From an uncultured Caproiciproducens sp. (GTDB taxonomy: Bacteria; Bacillota; Clostridia; Oscillospirales; Acutalibacteraceae): 64,000 nt of DNA. The position numbers were made by a program, and so were the translations under genes. The notes under the pieces are model-generated. The model searched no databases, was not told where the DNA came from, and worked only from the letters and a program-made list of their open reading frames with translations. Shown here one piece after another: positions 24,278 through 33,701 of this stretch (positions are counted from its first letter, which is position 1; each line of letters starts with the position of its first letter). Location of the stretch: contig NZ_OY761810.1 of assembly GCF_963664915.1 (NCBI RefSeq), positions 1,316,661-1,380,660 of the forward strand, read 5' to 3'.

Positions 24278-26083
24278 ATGAATATTTATTCGACAATGTA
24301 TCGGCCAAGAAAGCCGGAGAATATCGAAAAGAGAAAAGCCTACATAGTAGGAAGCGGTTTGGCAGGATTGGCAACAGCGGCGTTTCTTGTGGATGACGCA
24401 GGCATGCCCGGTGAAAACATCACTATTTTGGAAAAGTACTCCGATGTAGGTGGCAGTATGGACGGAGTCCGCAATGAGTTTGGCTATCTGTGCCGCGGTG
24501 AGCGCGAGATGGAACCGTACATGGAATGCCTTTGGTATCTGTACAGCAAGATTCCGTCTCTTGAAAACGAAGGGCGCACGGTGCTTGACGATATTGTAGA
24601 ATTTAACCGTGACGAACCGATCCATTCCGAATGCAGAGCAATCCTCAATCGGGGCGAAATATACAACAAGATTCACGACTACAAGTTTTCTCCCAAAGAT
24701 ATGGCAGATATGCAGCGTTTTCTACATCTTCCGGAGTCCGCGCTTGAAGACAAGCCTATCTCGGATTTCTTCGGAGAGTCATTCTTTAAAAGCAGCATGT
24801 GGATTTGTTTCCACAGCTGTCTTGCTTTTAAAACATACCACAGCGCATTGGAGTGCAAACGCTATTTCCAACGTTTTGCGCTGGAGGACCGCCACGAATA
24901 CCTGGAAGGGATCATTCACACTAAGTACGGCGAGTATGACTCTATGATTCGTCCCCTTATGACGTGGCTCTGCAACAAGGGAGTTAAGACGGCCTATGCC
25001 TGTTCCGTGTATGACATCGAAATGGATAAGGCCTGCAATACGGCGAAAGCCATCAAGTTATATCAGAATGGCAAGGATACTGCCATTCAGATGGACGACA
25101 AAGACATGATATTTGTCACAAACGGCTCCATGACAACCAACAGCGCCTTTGGCGACAACAAAACCGTAGCGCCGACCAACCGCGACACCGCCGACCTTGG
25201 CGCTTTTACTCTCTGGCAGAACCTTGCGAAGAAAAATGAAAAGTTCGGTCATCCGGAAAAGTTTATAGGCCAAATCGAGAAGACGAAGTGGATCTCATTC
25301 ATGCCGACAATCAAGGGTTATCCCGAGCTTGTCCGTCGGATAGAGAAAATGTCCGGAAGCCCTGCCGGAACAGGCGGTGCAATTACCATCATGGACTCCA
25401 GCTGGGATATATCCTTTGAGCTGCACCACAATCCATTCTTTATAGATCAGGCGGCAGACGAGCAGGTGATGTGGGGATATGGCCTGTATGGTGAAAATGT
25501 TGGTGACTATATCAAAAAGCCAATGTGCGAATGCACCGGGGAAGAGATCATGACCGAGCTGCTTTATCATTTGAACATGCTTGACATCAAGGACGAGGTA
25601 CTGTCTCACGCCTATATCTCCACTTGCATGATGCCCTATATCACCAGCCAGTTTATGCCGCGCAAGGTCAGCGACCGCCCGAAAAATGTGCCGGACGGCT
25701 GCACAAATATCAGCTTTCTCGGCCAGTATGTCGAAGTTCCGGACGATGTGGTATTCACGGTGGAAATGTCCGTGCGTACCGGCATGGAAGGTGTTTATAA
25801 GCTTACTGGTCTGGAAAAGGATGTACTGGAGGTCTATCCCTCACGCTATGACATCCGCTATACCATTGAACGAATGAAGAAATTCGCTGGAATTCCAATC
25901 TATAACAAGATCACCATCGACGATCTGCCGGATATCAACATGATGGAAGTCGGTAAATTAAAGCAGACTGTTGTTGATCTTGTCAACTCCATTCCACCGT
26001 ATTATCACATGTACCTCGGACGCGACCAGACGGTGTCTTTGAAAGAGTCTGTGCTTCATCCACAGGCCCCGCAGAGCAAATAA
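24278..26083 (+). CDS. ohyA: oleate hydratase (FAD-dependent fatty acid hydratase)
   Basis: The 601-residue flavoprotein matches oleate hydratases along its length. A GSGLAGLATAAF nucleotide-binding motif lies at residues ~26-37, followed by the family's FNRDEPIH, SALECKRYF and PSRYDIRYTI regions. The enzyme adds water to the cis-9 double bond of unsaturated fatty acids, a detoxification step in gut bacteria. The catalytic loop reads RGEREM at residues 73-78, where characterised enzymes have RGGREM; the catalytic Glu77 is retained. AAGGAG precedes the ATG. A TetR gene diverges from it. Confidence 0.88.
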   Translation: MNIYSTMYRPRKPENIEKRKAYIVGSGLAGLATAAFLVDDAGMPGENITILEKYSDVGGSMDGVRNEFGYLCRGEREMEPYMECLWYLYSKIPSLENEGRTVLDDIVEFNRDEPIHSECRAILNRGEIYNKIHDYKFSPKDMADMQRFLHLPESALEDKPISDFFGESFFKSSMWICFHSCLAFKTYHSALECKRYFQRFALEDRHEYLEGIIHTKYGEYDSMIRPLMTWLCNKGVKTAYACSVYDIEMDKACNTAKAIKLYQNGKDTAIQMDDKDMIFVTNGSMTTNSAFGDNKTVAPTNRDTADLGAFTLWQNLAKKNEKFGHPEKFIGQIEKTKWISFMPTIKGYPELVRRIEKMSGSPAGTGGAITIMDSSWDISFELHHNPFFIDQAADEQVMWGYGLYGENVGDYIKKPMCECTGEEIMTELLYHLNMLDIKDEVLSHAYISTCMMPYITSQFMPRKVSDRPKNVPDGCTNISFLGQYVEVPDDVVFTVEMSVRTGMEGVYKLTGLEKDVLEVYPSRYDIRYTIERMKKFAGIPIYNKITIDDLPDINMMEVGKLKQTVVDLVNSIPPYYHMYLGRDQTVSLKESVLHPQAPQSK

Positions 26084-26218
26084 ATAACGGGGTGAACACC
26101 GCATACTTGACTTTATTGCGTCCGTACATCTTGGCAGATCACGTATGGTAAATCAATCATGGTCGTTTAACCAGCATGTCCCACACAACCTTTGAGAAGA
26201 GAAGTACAAGCACAAAAA

Positions 26219-26905
26219 TCATGACCGGCCGGATGAATCGATCCAGTGTCCGGCAATGGAGCAAACCGCCGCGGGGGCCGCTACGGCGTATTGAATCTTT
26301 CCCGCTGCAACAAAAGTGACGAGCGCGGCCACGTTGGATGCCAGATTCACTACTTTTGTATTGCCGCAGGCTGTTTTATAATCAAATCCTAGAAAAGCAG
26401 TAAAAGCAATTATCAGAAAAGTGCCGGTGCCCGGCCCGAAAAAACCATCGTACATGCCGAGTACCAGCCCGATGATTGCTGAAAGAATCATTGCGCGTCT
26501 TGCGGGCACAGTGCCAAAGGTGTTGATATCCGAACTGCCTTTTTTTTTGGAAAATAAAATAGCAAAAGCGGCGAAAGGAAGAAGCACAAGCATTGTAACG
26601 CGAAGAAAATGGTCGTCAAGTATCAGTGTGAGCCTTGCACCGGCATAGGAGCCCACAAGCGCAAAACCTGCGGAAGTCAGTGCAACGCGCATATTGAAGC
26701 TGCCATCTTTTAAGAATCTGCCGGCTGAGAACATTGTTCCGATACAGGATGAAAATTTGTTGGAGCCAATGGCAAAATGGGATGTCATCCCTGTGAGATA
26801 GTAAGCGGGAAGTGATATCAATCCGCCGCCGCCTGCGACTGCGTCCACAAAGCTTGCCAGAAATATAAGGGGACACGCGATGAGTATTTGCTGATAAACT
26901 GTCAT
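26219..26905 (-). CDS. TauE/SafE (YfcA-type) membrane transporter, carboxyl end damaged
   Basis: The 228-residue frame has about seven membrane segments and the TauE/SafE landmarks SFVDAVAGGGGLISLPAY and GMYDGFFGPGTGTFL. The family exports sulfite, sulfonates or other small anions and usually has ~250 residues. The frame goes off-pattern after AGHWI. The expected ending (FIRPVM, VLVLLFSKVVWDMLVK) is still encoded downstream to 26157, but in other frames, so a deletion of about 25-35 nt and a single-base loss have truncated it. It may be a recent pseudogene. AAGGAG precedes the ATG. Confidence 0.75.
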   Translation of the reverse strand: MTVYQQILIACPLIFLASFVDAVAGGGGLISLPAYYLTGMTSHFAIGSNKFSSCIGTMFSAGRFLKDGSFNMRVALTSAGFALVGSYAGARLTLILDDHFLRVTMLVLLPFAAFAILFSKKKGSSDINTFGTVPARRAMILSAIIGLVLGMYDGFFGPGTGTFLIIAFTAFLGFDYKTACGNTKVVNLASNVAALVTFVAAGKIQYAVAAPAAVCSIAGHWIDSSGRS

Positions 26906-27339
26906 GAATAAAATTCTCCTTGCGATTGATCATATAAAATATAAGTTGCAAATAATATGGATTAATGTTTCCTGATTTGTAAAAATGTATGGTAAATTTC
27001 TGCGGTCTGCAATTGATTAATGAGTTTGCGAAAAATCTTTGGAAAAAGGAGAATTGTTTTCCCTTATGGGTTCAAGCGGCTGCGGAAGTGCGATACAATC
27101 ATGTACTGCACATTTTTTTAATAGGAATACAAAGATGTTACAGCAATTGTACTGCGGGCCGGTTCTGTTGAACTGGCCCTTATTTATTGTTGCACTCGTA
27201 GGGATAAAGTGTTCCAACTCACCTTCCCTCAAAACGGGGCGTTGCTTGAGGATAACTTTACTATCAGAAAATAAAATCACACGCGTTCAGATAACTCGCC
27301 TGCCACCGTTATCATAAAGGCGATGTTCCGATATTGAAT
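26906..27339. other. intergenic region with possible ABC-ATPase remnant and a hairpin
   Basis: No intact gene is visible. Plus-strand frame 27039-27090 encodes EKGELFSLMGSSGCGS, which resembles the Walker A region of ABC ATPases with the Lys-Thr/Ser lost, and may be a remnant. A 9-bp stem GGGCCGGTT/AACTGGCCC at 27156-27179 is followed by T-rich sequence and looks like a plus-strand terminator. Confidence 0.4.
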
Positions 27340-28197
27340 TTATGTTTGATTCATTATTTCTCTTTTAATTTGAAAGTAGTTGCTGATAGCATTTAGTTCT
27401 CCCCCTATCAGTATTACTAAGGTACTGATATACAGCCAACTGATTAGAACGATCATCCCCCCCAGACTTCCATAAACTTTTTCATAGCTCCCAAAATTAT
27501 TCACGTAAAGAGAAAACAACAAGGAGGTAGTAATGCAGCCAATCGTTGCAAAAATCGCACCGACCCTAATGTTTCTGAACTTCAGCTCTTTATTAGGCAC
27601 ATACTTATAGATTAAAGAAAATGTGATAAACATTAAGATAGATGGGATGCAATATCTCAATATCGACCACACAATATCGAATAATTTCATAGCGCCTACC
27701 AAATCAAAAACATAAATTCCTATTATTTTTCCGAAGACCATCATAACCAATGTGCTCATTATCATGATAATAACTCCGAGTGTTGAAATAAAACACACGA
27801 AACCGAGTTTCATAAACTTGCGATTCTCTTCTATATCATAGGCTCTATTTAAGCCCTTCATAATGGCAAATATTGCTTTTGAAGTTGCCCAAAGACTTCC
27901 TGCCATTCCTAAAGATAATAAAGTATTGCTTTTGTTGTTTAAAGTTTGTACAATGATATTCTCAACTAAATCGCCGATTTTATCTGGTATGAATTTATTA
28001 AAGCTTGTTATTAACAGATCACTGGAGAGATTGGTAAAACTTAACAAATTAATCAGAAAGATTAAAAAAGGAAAAAATGCAAATATCAAATAATATGTTA
28101 TTTGTGCACTCATTCCAGTTATATCGTCATCTTTATACCTGAATATTAGTTGTTTAATATATTGATACAGAGTAGAATATTTTAACTTCTTAAGCAT
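27340..28197 (-). CDS. YihY/BrkB-family inner membrane protein
   Basis: The 285-residue protein has six membrane segments and the YihY landmarks DDITGMSAQITYYLIFAFFP near the start, AFDIEE-like tract NRAYDIEENRKF, and GGMIVLISWLYISTLVILIG near the end. The family was once called ribonuclease BN but is now regarded as membrane proteins of unclear role. AAGAGGCG precedes the ATG. It stands alone between intergenic regions and ends shortly before the damaged TauE gene region. Confidence 0.85.
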   Translation of the reverse strand: MLKKLKYSTLYQYIKQLIFRYKDDDITGMSAQITYYLIFAFFPFLIFLINLLSFTNLSSDLLITSFNKFIPDKIGDLVENIIVQTLNNKSNTLLSLGMAGSLWATSKAIFAIMKGLNRAYDIEENRKFMKLGFVCFISTLGVIIMIMSTLVMMVFGKIIGIYVFDLVGAMKLFDIVWSILRYCIPSILMFITFSLIYKYVPNKELKFRNIRVGAIFATIGCITTSLLFSLYVNNFGSYEKVYGSLGGMIVLISWLYISTLVILIGGELNAISNYFQIKREIMNQT

Positions 28198-28453
28198 GAT
28201 TTCGCCTCTTTATTTTACAGCATTAAAAATATTAGTATGATACATTTCTTCCTAAGAATTCATACGCTTAACCCGAGTTAAAAACACAACGTTGCGGGTG
28301 AACATAAATTTTTTTTGCTTGATTTTTAATTACTGTTCATTTATTTATCATAAATATAAAGTATAATTACCATTAATATACAATAATGTTTGATTTTAAG
28401 GACTTTGTGAAATTCGCATCAGATATTTAAACATTTAAGGAGGTTTCATTGTA

Positions 28454-29857
28454 ATGAAAAAGATGTTGGCTTGGGTCATGTCATTGAGTGTACTGCTGTT
28501 GATAATCCCTGTATCAGTCAGTGCGGTATCCAGTGATACACAGGTGATTAACAAACACGGATCATACACTTACATGGGCGCATACTCAGACTGGGAGGAT
28601 GATCATTGGGATTCTGACAACTTCACGGATGTAACCGGAGAAGATGTGGACTGTTCTGACACATTGATCATTAAAGGGGGAAAGTTAGGGGATGTAGAGG
28701 TCAGCAATGATGCTGATCTGTCAATTTATGGCGGTACCATGGATGACGTGTCCTGTAACGGAAGCATTAGTATGAGTGGCGGTACAGCAAATTCCCTGCA
28801 GTCTGATGAGGATATTGACATCAGCGGCGGCAAAGTTGAAGGAGGTGTGGAAGCTGAGGATTGGCTTACGTTGATCGGAAGATTGTCGGTGGGCGGTTTG
28901 ATGGATGCGGAAACGATTGCTGTAAAGCCCGGCAGCACAGTGACGGCAAGCGGCAGAATTGATGCCGATACGCTGAACGTCGAGAACGACACACAGCTTG
29001 TCGCAGCGTCAACACTGAATATCGGAACGATCACCGGACCGGGAACTCTGACTTTCAATGCCGGTGACCTTACGGTTGTTTCGCATGTTTCGGATAATCC
29101 TGTTTTCAATATCAGCGGTACGCCGAAAGTCGGAATGACGATCTTTAAAGCAAAGCCTGATGCCGTATCCGTCCATGATGCTATCGTTTTTGGGTACAGC
29201 CTCGCTAAAACAAGCAGCGGCGGTTACGATTATTTCACTTTAACTTCTCCGACCGGCAGCGGCGTCACATTGGACACCTCTTCGATCAGTATGAACAGCG
29301 GCGGGTATGCCACGGTAAAAGCAACTGTAACGCCCAGCCCTTCGGAACTCGCTGTCGGTACTCAATTGCGCTGGAAACTCATTGATTCCTCCGCGCGGTT
29401 TTCAATCGCACCGGACACAAGCAACAACACCTGTAAGATATATTTATCCGGTTCCGCGGGAACATCAGCCAGCACGGCGACACTGGCGGTTTATTTGGTT
29501 GACAGCAGCGGTGATATCCTGTCAGCTTATAAATCCGGTATCTGTTCCGTCATTTCTTCCGGCATCATAGGATCCGTCCCTTCAACAGGGGTGGTGAATA
29601 CGGGAATAACCCTTGATACGGCTTCTGTCAATATCAAGAGGGGGAATTCCTATTTTGTTTTGGCCGTTACAGATGCAAAAACTCCGCCGGTACAGATGTC
29701 TTACAACTCTGCCATTGCCGTTGTCGGCAAAGCTGCCGCTTACAGCAAAAACGGAAAAACAGGGTGGCTTTATCCGGTAAAAGCGGTTTCCACAGGCAGC
29801 GTTACAATTAATATCGGCGGACAAAAGATGATTGCGAGTGTGACAAGCGGAGGTTAA
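28454..29857 (+). CDS. secreted beta-solenoid-like protein
   Basis: The 467-residue protein starts with a signal peptide (residues 1-25, ending SVSA). Residues ~50-190 form short repeats of the type GGKLGDVEVSNDADLSIYGG, a pattern expected for a right-handed beta-helix. After this come a region with a polar beta-sandwich look (residues ~260-360) and a terminal domain (~380-467) ending in GSVTINIGGQKM. No catalytic motif is visible and I know no named family. It is monocistronic, with AAGGAGG before the ATG and a terminator after the stop. It may be a surface or adhesion protein. Confidence 0.65.
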   Translation: MKKMLAWVMSLSVLLLIIPVSVSAVSSDTQVINKHGSYTYMGAYSDWEDDHWDSDNFTDVTGEDVDCSDTLIIKGGKLGDVEVSNDADLSIYGGTMDDVSCNGSISMSGGTANSLQSDEDIDISGGKVEGGVEAEDWLTLIGRLSVGGLMDAETIAVKPGSTVTASGRIDADTLNVENDTQLVAASTLNIGTITGPGTLTFNAGDLTVVSHVSDNPVFNISGTPKVGMTIFKAKPDAVSVHDAIVFGYSLAKTSSGGYDYFTLTSPTGSGVTLDTSSISMNSGGYATVKATVTPSPSELAVGTQLRWKLIDSSARFSIAPDTSNNTCKIYLSGSAGTSASTATLAVYLVDSSGDILSAYKSGICSVISSGIIGSVPSTGVVNTGITLDTASVNIKRGNSYFVLAVTDAKTPPVQMSYNSAIAVVGKAAAYSKNGKTGWLYPVKAVSTGSVTINIGGQKMIASVTSGG

Positions 29858-29893
29858 TACTGATTACCGGAAACCGCAGGACCAGCATTTTTA

Positions 29894-29935
29894 AAGGCAG
29901 GGGCGGATGATTCATCTGCCCCTGCCTTCGTTATA
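29894..29935 (+). terminator. terminator after the beta-solenoid gene
   Basis: The stem AAGGCAGGGGC pairs with GCCCCTGCCTT, with internal extension GGAT/ATCT, and T-rich sequence follows. It also separates the convergent kinase gene. Confidence 0.8.
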
Positions 29936-29938
29936 TTT

Positions 29939-30535
29939 CTATATCCCCGATGATTCTTCCAAAATAGCCACAGTCTCTTTTAAGGCGGCTGTAAATTCCT
30001 CTTCAGAAGAATTTTTAAAGATAAGCAAATCATCCTTAATATTGGGATCATCCAAAGATTCAGGGATCTGAAAGTTGCACCCCGCAATATATTCATCCCA
30101 ATGTGACAGTTTCCAGGTATCGCGATCGGAATTTCTCGCAATCATCCTTTGCCGGCAAACTTCTATGGAAGTTTGCACCCATACGACGACCAGCGATGCG
30201 TCTTTTTCTTTTAGTTTTGTTTTCAGATTATTAATATAGTTCAAATCGCGGATTTCTCTTGTGAACGGCGCGTTTATTAACACAATATCATCATAGTTCA
30301 AGGCTTCCAAAGAAAGGTCGATGATCGTTTCGTACTCATAGTCACGGATGTTTTTGTTAAAAAAATCAGAGCTCCGGTTATAGTTTTCCCCCGCAGCCGT
30401 AAAAATCTGCTTTGACAGCGGGATCAGCGTATCCTTGTCTAGGTAAACAACATGTTTCAATGCTTTTGCAAGCTGTTTTGAGACATAGGTTTTCCCGCAT
30501 GCAGGTGGGGATGTGACCAAAATCAGTTTTTTCAT
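29939..30535 (-). CDS. P-loop kinase-like protein (AAA_33 type)
   Basis: The 198-residue protein opens with a Walker A loop, SPPACGKTYVS, at residues ~9-19. It has a Walker-B-like strand in IVLINAPF and the arginine-rich lid CRQRMIARNSDRD. Such small ATPases phosphorylate small molecules or nucleotides, for example gluconate-kinase-like or tRNA-modification kinases. The substrate is unknown. It is followed on the same strand by nothing and preceded by the aldo/keto reductase gene 20 bp away, so the two may be co-transcribed. Confidence 0.75.
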   Translation of the reverse strand: MKKLILVTSPPACGKTYVSKQLAKALKHVVYLDKDTLIPLSKQIFTAAGENYNRSSDFFNKNIRDYEYETIIDLSLEALNYDDIVLINAPFTREIRDLNYINNLKTKLKEKDASLVVVWVQTSIEVCRQRMIARNSDRDTWKLSHWDEYIAGCNFQIPESLDDPNIKDDLLIFKNSSEEEFTAALKETVAILEESSGI

Positions 30536-30554
30536 AATACTCCGTTTCTGTCAA

Positions 30555-31577
30555 TCACGCCGTGTGGCTGGCGTAAAACTTGTTGTATTCCCCCAGCATG
30601 TATTTCAGCAGATTCGGCGTATCCAGTCCGTAGGGGCAATGGTCTTTGCAGTGATCGCAGTGGATACAATTGTTGATACGTTCCATCTTTTCCTTGAATT
30701 CGTCGGTCAGAAAACCCTGATAAGGAGATCTTGTCAGCAAAAGGGAAATTCGCGCAGCCGTTTCGATTGGAATTTCAGCTGGGCAGGGCTGGCAGTATCC
30801 GCAGCCGCGGCAGAATGTTCCGGCAAGCTCGGTGCGGTCCCGGCTGATAATTTTCTGCATCTCCCCGTCTAGAGCAGGAGGACTCTTTTCAAAGGCAAGA
30901 AACTCTTCCAGTTCGCTTTCCCGCTGGATACCCCAGATTGGCAGTACGTTTTTAAACTGTCTTAAAAAGGCAAACGTACTGGCCGCGTTGGTAATAAGTC
31001 CTCCCGACATGGCTTTCATGGCGATAAGGCCAACGTCATTCTCTTCGCATAGCTTAACCAATTCAAGGTCTTCGTCCGATGACAGGGAACTGAGCGGGAA
31101 CTGAATGGTGTCAAATCGTTTGCTGCGGGCCGCTTCCATAGCCACATTCAGGCGATGGTTTGTTATTCCCATAAATCTGATATAGCCTTTTGCTTTCGCT
31201 TCCAAAAGTCCCTGATAAAGCCCGTCAGGATCGTCATAATCCGGAATAGCAGACGGATTGTGCAGCTGATAAATATCAATGATATCGGTTTTTAAATTGC
31301 GAAGGCTTGTTTCCAAATCGTGAAACAGGGACTTTTTATCTTTTGCAACTGTCTTGGTTGCAATATAAATATGATTTCTCACACCTGACAGCGCATTTCC
31401 GATTTTCTCTTCACTGTCGCTGTAAGCTCTTGCCGTGTCAAAAAAATTGATGCCGCCGTCGTATGCTTTTTGTAACAGCAGAGCAGCGTCATTCATGCCG
31501 ATCCGCTGAATGGGCAATGCACCAAAACCGCTTCTGGCTGCTGTAATGTTTGTTCGGCCAAGTCGTAAAGTTTCCAT
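30555..31577 (-). CDS. aldo/keto reductase with two 4Fe-4S motifs
   Basis: The ~340-residue protein joins an aldo/keto reductase barrel (residues ~1-260) to a ferredoxin-like tail. The barrel has the catalytic Asp-Tyr region in INFFDTARAYSDSEEKIG. The tail carries CRGCGYCQPCP and CIHCDHCKDHCP. This architecture is common in anaerobic clostridia, where the clusters are thought to feed electrons to the reductase. ATG at 31577 is chosen because AAAGG lies 7 nt upstream. The substrate is not known. Confidence 0.87.
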   Translation of the reverse strand: METLRLGRTNITAARSGFGALPIQRIGMNDAALLLQKAYDGGINFFDTARAYSDSEEKIGNALSGVRNHIYIATKTVAKDKKSLFHDLETSLRNLKTDIIDIYQLHNPSAIPDYDDPDGLYQGLLEAKAKGYIRFMGITNHRLNVAMEAARSKRFDTIQFPLSSLSSDEDLELVKLCEENDVGLIAMKAMSGGLITNAASTFAFLRQFKNVLPIWGIQRESELEEFLAFEKSPPALDGEMQKIISRDRTELAGTFCRGCGYCQPCPAEIPIETAARISLLLTRSPYQGFLTDEFKEKMERINNCIHCDHCKDHCPYGLDTPNLLKYMLGEYNKFYASHTA

Positions 31578-31679
31578 TTCAAACATCCTTTCCTGTCTTG
31601 TGGGAGCGTGACTCATTCCTTGATATTAGCACCTCGCCGCGGCATTGTCCAGAACGAATCATGCGTTTAGTACCCGGCC

Positions 31680-32552
31680 TTACTGATTGTCATACATCCA
31701 TGATTTACCGTAATCGGCGGTGGCGTACTGAATCTGCGTATCAATCCCGGTGTTATTGTTGGTCAGCGTGACCGGAAGAATGCCGTTCGCACCGTTAAAA
31801 ACAGGAGACATGGCCGTGGGATACGCAGCGGAAGTCTTTAATTTTTCCGGTAATTCAACGGAGCATTTTACCCAGGTTTTCCCCTTGTCTTGCGTGCGGT
31901 AAACGACGGGGTTTGTGTCACTGTCATAACGGAACGACAGGAATCCTATATTTTGATCGGCAAAGCCCGCCCCTGTTACGACATGGGCATAAATCTCATT
32001 TGTGTTGCCGACCTCAGACCAGGTATTCCCCCCGTCCGACGTTTGAAAAATGCGGTTCTTCTGATGTCCTGACGCCACGTCGCTCAGTGTGACAAGCCAA
32101 CCGTCATTTTTTGAAGTAAATCCGATGAATTTTGTTTCGGCATGATCTGTTCCGGCGTCCGCTACCCAGCTGCTGTTCCATGTTTTGCCCTTATCGCCGC
32201 TGGTCAGAACCTTCACGGCATTCTCCGCATCGATGCCGCCATATGCAACAGTCGTAACTTCGTCGGATATGTAGACCGCCTTATCTGTGAAGAACGAAGT
32301 CGGGTCACTCGCGCCGGGGTCGAGCGGCACTACACCCAATGACTTGCCTTTGCCGTATTTTATGATGAATTTGCCGTCTTCCACAGCATATGAATTACCC
32401 GCTTGCAGAAGAGCAATGTTGTCAATTGTTTTTTGTGTACTTGGATTGTTTGCCTTAGCCTCAACAAACACTCCTATTATTCCGATTACAATGAAAACAG
32501 CAATCACGCCGCCAAGACCCCTCGGCTTTTTGACCATATTAAAATTATTCAC
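31680..32552 (-). CDS. membrane-anchored BNR-repeat (sialidase-like propeller) protein
   Basis: The ~290-residue protein starts with a signal anchor at residues ~12-30 (GGVIAVFIVIGIIGVFVEA). Four Asp-box repeats follow, TSGDKGKTW, TSDGGNTW, TQDKGKTW and TADYGKSW, spaced about 60 residues apart as in beta-propellers. Asp boxes are structural, so this does not show sialidase activity, and no catalytic Arg triad is evident. The GTG at 32552 is preferred, with GGAGG 10 nt upstream. It is probably an exported binding or stability protein. Confidence 0.7.
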   Translation of the reverse strand: MNNFNMVKKPRGLGGVIAVFIVIGIIGVFVEAKANNPSTQKTIDNIALLQAGNSYAVEDGKFIIKYGKGKSLGVVPLDPGASDPTSFFTDKAVYISDEVTTVAYGGIDAENAVKVLTSGDKGKTWNSSWVADAGTDHAETKFIGFTSKNDGWLVTLSDVASGHQKNRIFQTSDGGNTWSEVGNTNEIYAHVVTGAGFADQNIGFLSFRYDSDTNPVVYRTQDKGKTWVKCSVELPEKLKTSAAYPTAMSPVFNGANGILPVTLTNNNTGIDTQIQYATADYGKSWMYDNQ

Positions 32553-32657
32553 CGTACTTGAACCTCCTTCGCAATGTGAATTGATCAGCATACGCACAGC
32601 CGTAACATCCATGTAAATTCTAACTGTGAAGAATGAGATTGTCAATACCCGTGTTCT

Positions 32658-33554
32658 TTATGGAGATAGGTGCATTTTTCGATACTGTGTCGGAGAGCAG
32701 TTCATATATTTCCTGAAATTTTCCGCATAATAGCTCGCGTTGGAAAAGCCGGTTTTTTCAGAAATTTCAGTGATATTGTAAGCGCCGCTTAACAAAAGCG
32801 GAATGCTTTTTTGGATTCGGTATTTCAAAAGGTATTCAAAAGGAGTTTGGCGCATAGTTTTTTTAAAGAAATGACAATACTTGCTCTTGCTGATATTGCA
32901 GGCTAAAGCGAGGTTTTCTAGAGTGAGTTTTTCCTGAAAATGACTGTGAATATAGTTTAGGGCCTGTTTCAGATAAAGAATATCTTTGGAGCCTGCCATG
33001 CTTTTTTCCAAAACCGCGCTTTGCAATTCCCGGTACAGACATGTCCAAAGATCGCAAAGCCTGCTTTTGATCTGAAGTTCGCAGCATATGTTTTTTTCTG
33101 TATTAATTCGGTTTATTTCCAGTATCATCCCAATCATCCGGTTTTGTAAAACACATTCCGGGCTCAGATAATAGGAAGAACAGTTTTGAGATTGAACCAC
33201 AGGTTCCACATAGGTCTTTTCGATGGTGCTGTTTTCGTGGCCGAAGATTAATACGGGATTAAATGTAATCACAAGATAGGAACAATCCTGACCCTCATAC
33301 GATTTAGCAGTATGAAGGACGTTCGAATTGACAAACATTCCGCAGCCCTTTGTCAGACGATAAACGGAATCATTTGCCTGATATTCCATCGCGCCTTCCA
33401 AAACAACGGTGAATTCCAAATCAGGGTGCCAGTGGACTTCAAAACTTGCGTGTTCGTATTCGGAAAGTACTTCGTGGCTGAGGAAAAACGGAAAGCCATA
33501 GTCCCCATGCGGAGATTCCTCGGAGAGGTTCTTACGGAGTATTAACTTTTTCAT
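32658..33554 (-). CDS. AraC-family transcriptional regulator
   Basis: The ~298-residue protein has a cupin sensor domain at residues ~20-120 (HWHPDLEFTVVLEG, typical of AraC cupins). The carboxyl-terminal pair of helix-turn-helices lies at ~200-297 (LENLALACNISKSKYCHFFK and ITEISEKTGFSNASYYAENF). It would activate carbohydrate genes in response to a bound sugar. ATG at 33554 follows GAGGG. Its targets may include the divergent gene at 33702, whose function is unknown. Confidence 0.88.
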   Translation of the reverse strand: MKKLILRKNLSEESPHGDYGFPFFLSHEVLSEYEHASFEVHWHPDLEFTVVLEGAMEYQANDSVYRLTKGCGMFVNSNVLHTAKSYEGQDCSYLVITFNPVLIFGHENSTIEKTYVEPVVQSQNCSSYYLSPECVLQNRMIGMILEINRINTEKNICCELQIKSRLCDLWTCLYRELQSAVLEKSMAGSKDILYLKQALNYIHSHFQEKLTLENLALACNISKSKYCHFFKKTMRQTPFEYLLKYRIQKSIPLLLSGAYNITEISEKTGFSNASYYAENFRKYMNCSPTQYRKMHLSP

Positions 33555-33701
33555 TGTGCTGCCCTCGATTTGCAAGATTGTTATGAAAATAGGCAAAATT
33601 TCTATAGATAAGTGCCTATATCAATATTATACTTGTTTTGAAAAGATCCTTCAAGGTGATTTTTTCTTTAGGCTGTGAAACGGGAAAAGGAGGATGGGCT
33701 C

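Noticed and set aside
27039-27317. Open frame with a Walker-A-like start, EKGELFSLMGSSGCGS
   Set aside because: Only about 16 residues resemble an ABC ATPase, the Lys and Ser/Thr are lost and the rest matches nothing. Kept only as a possible remnant in the intergenic note.
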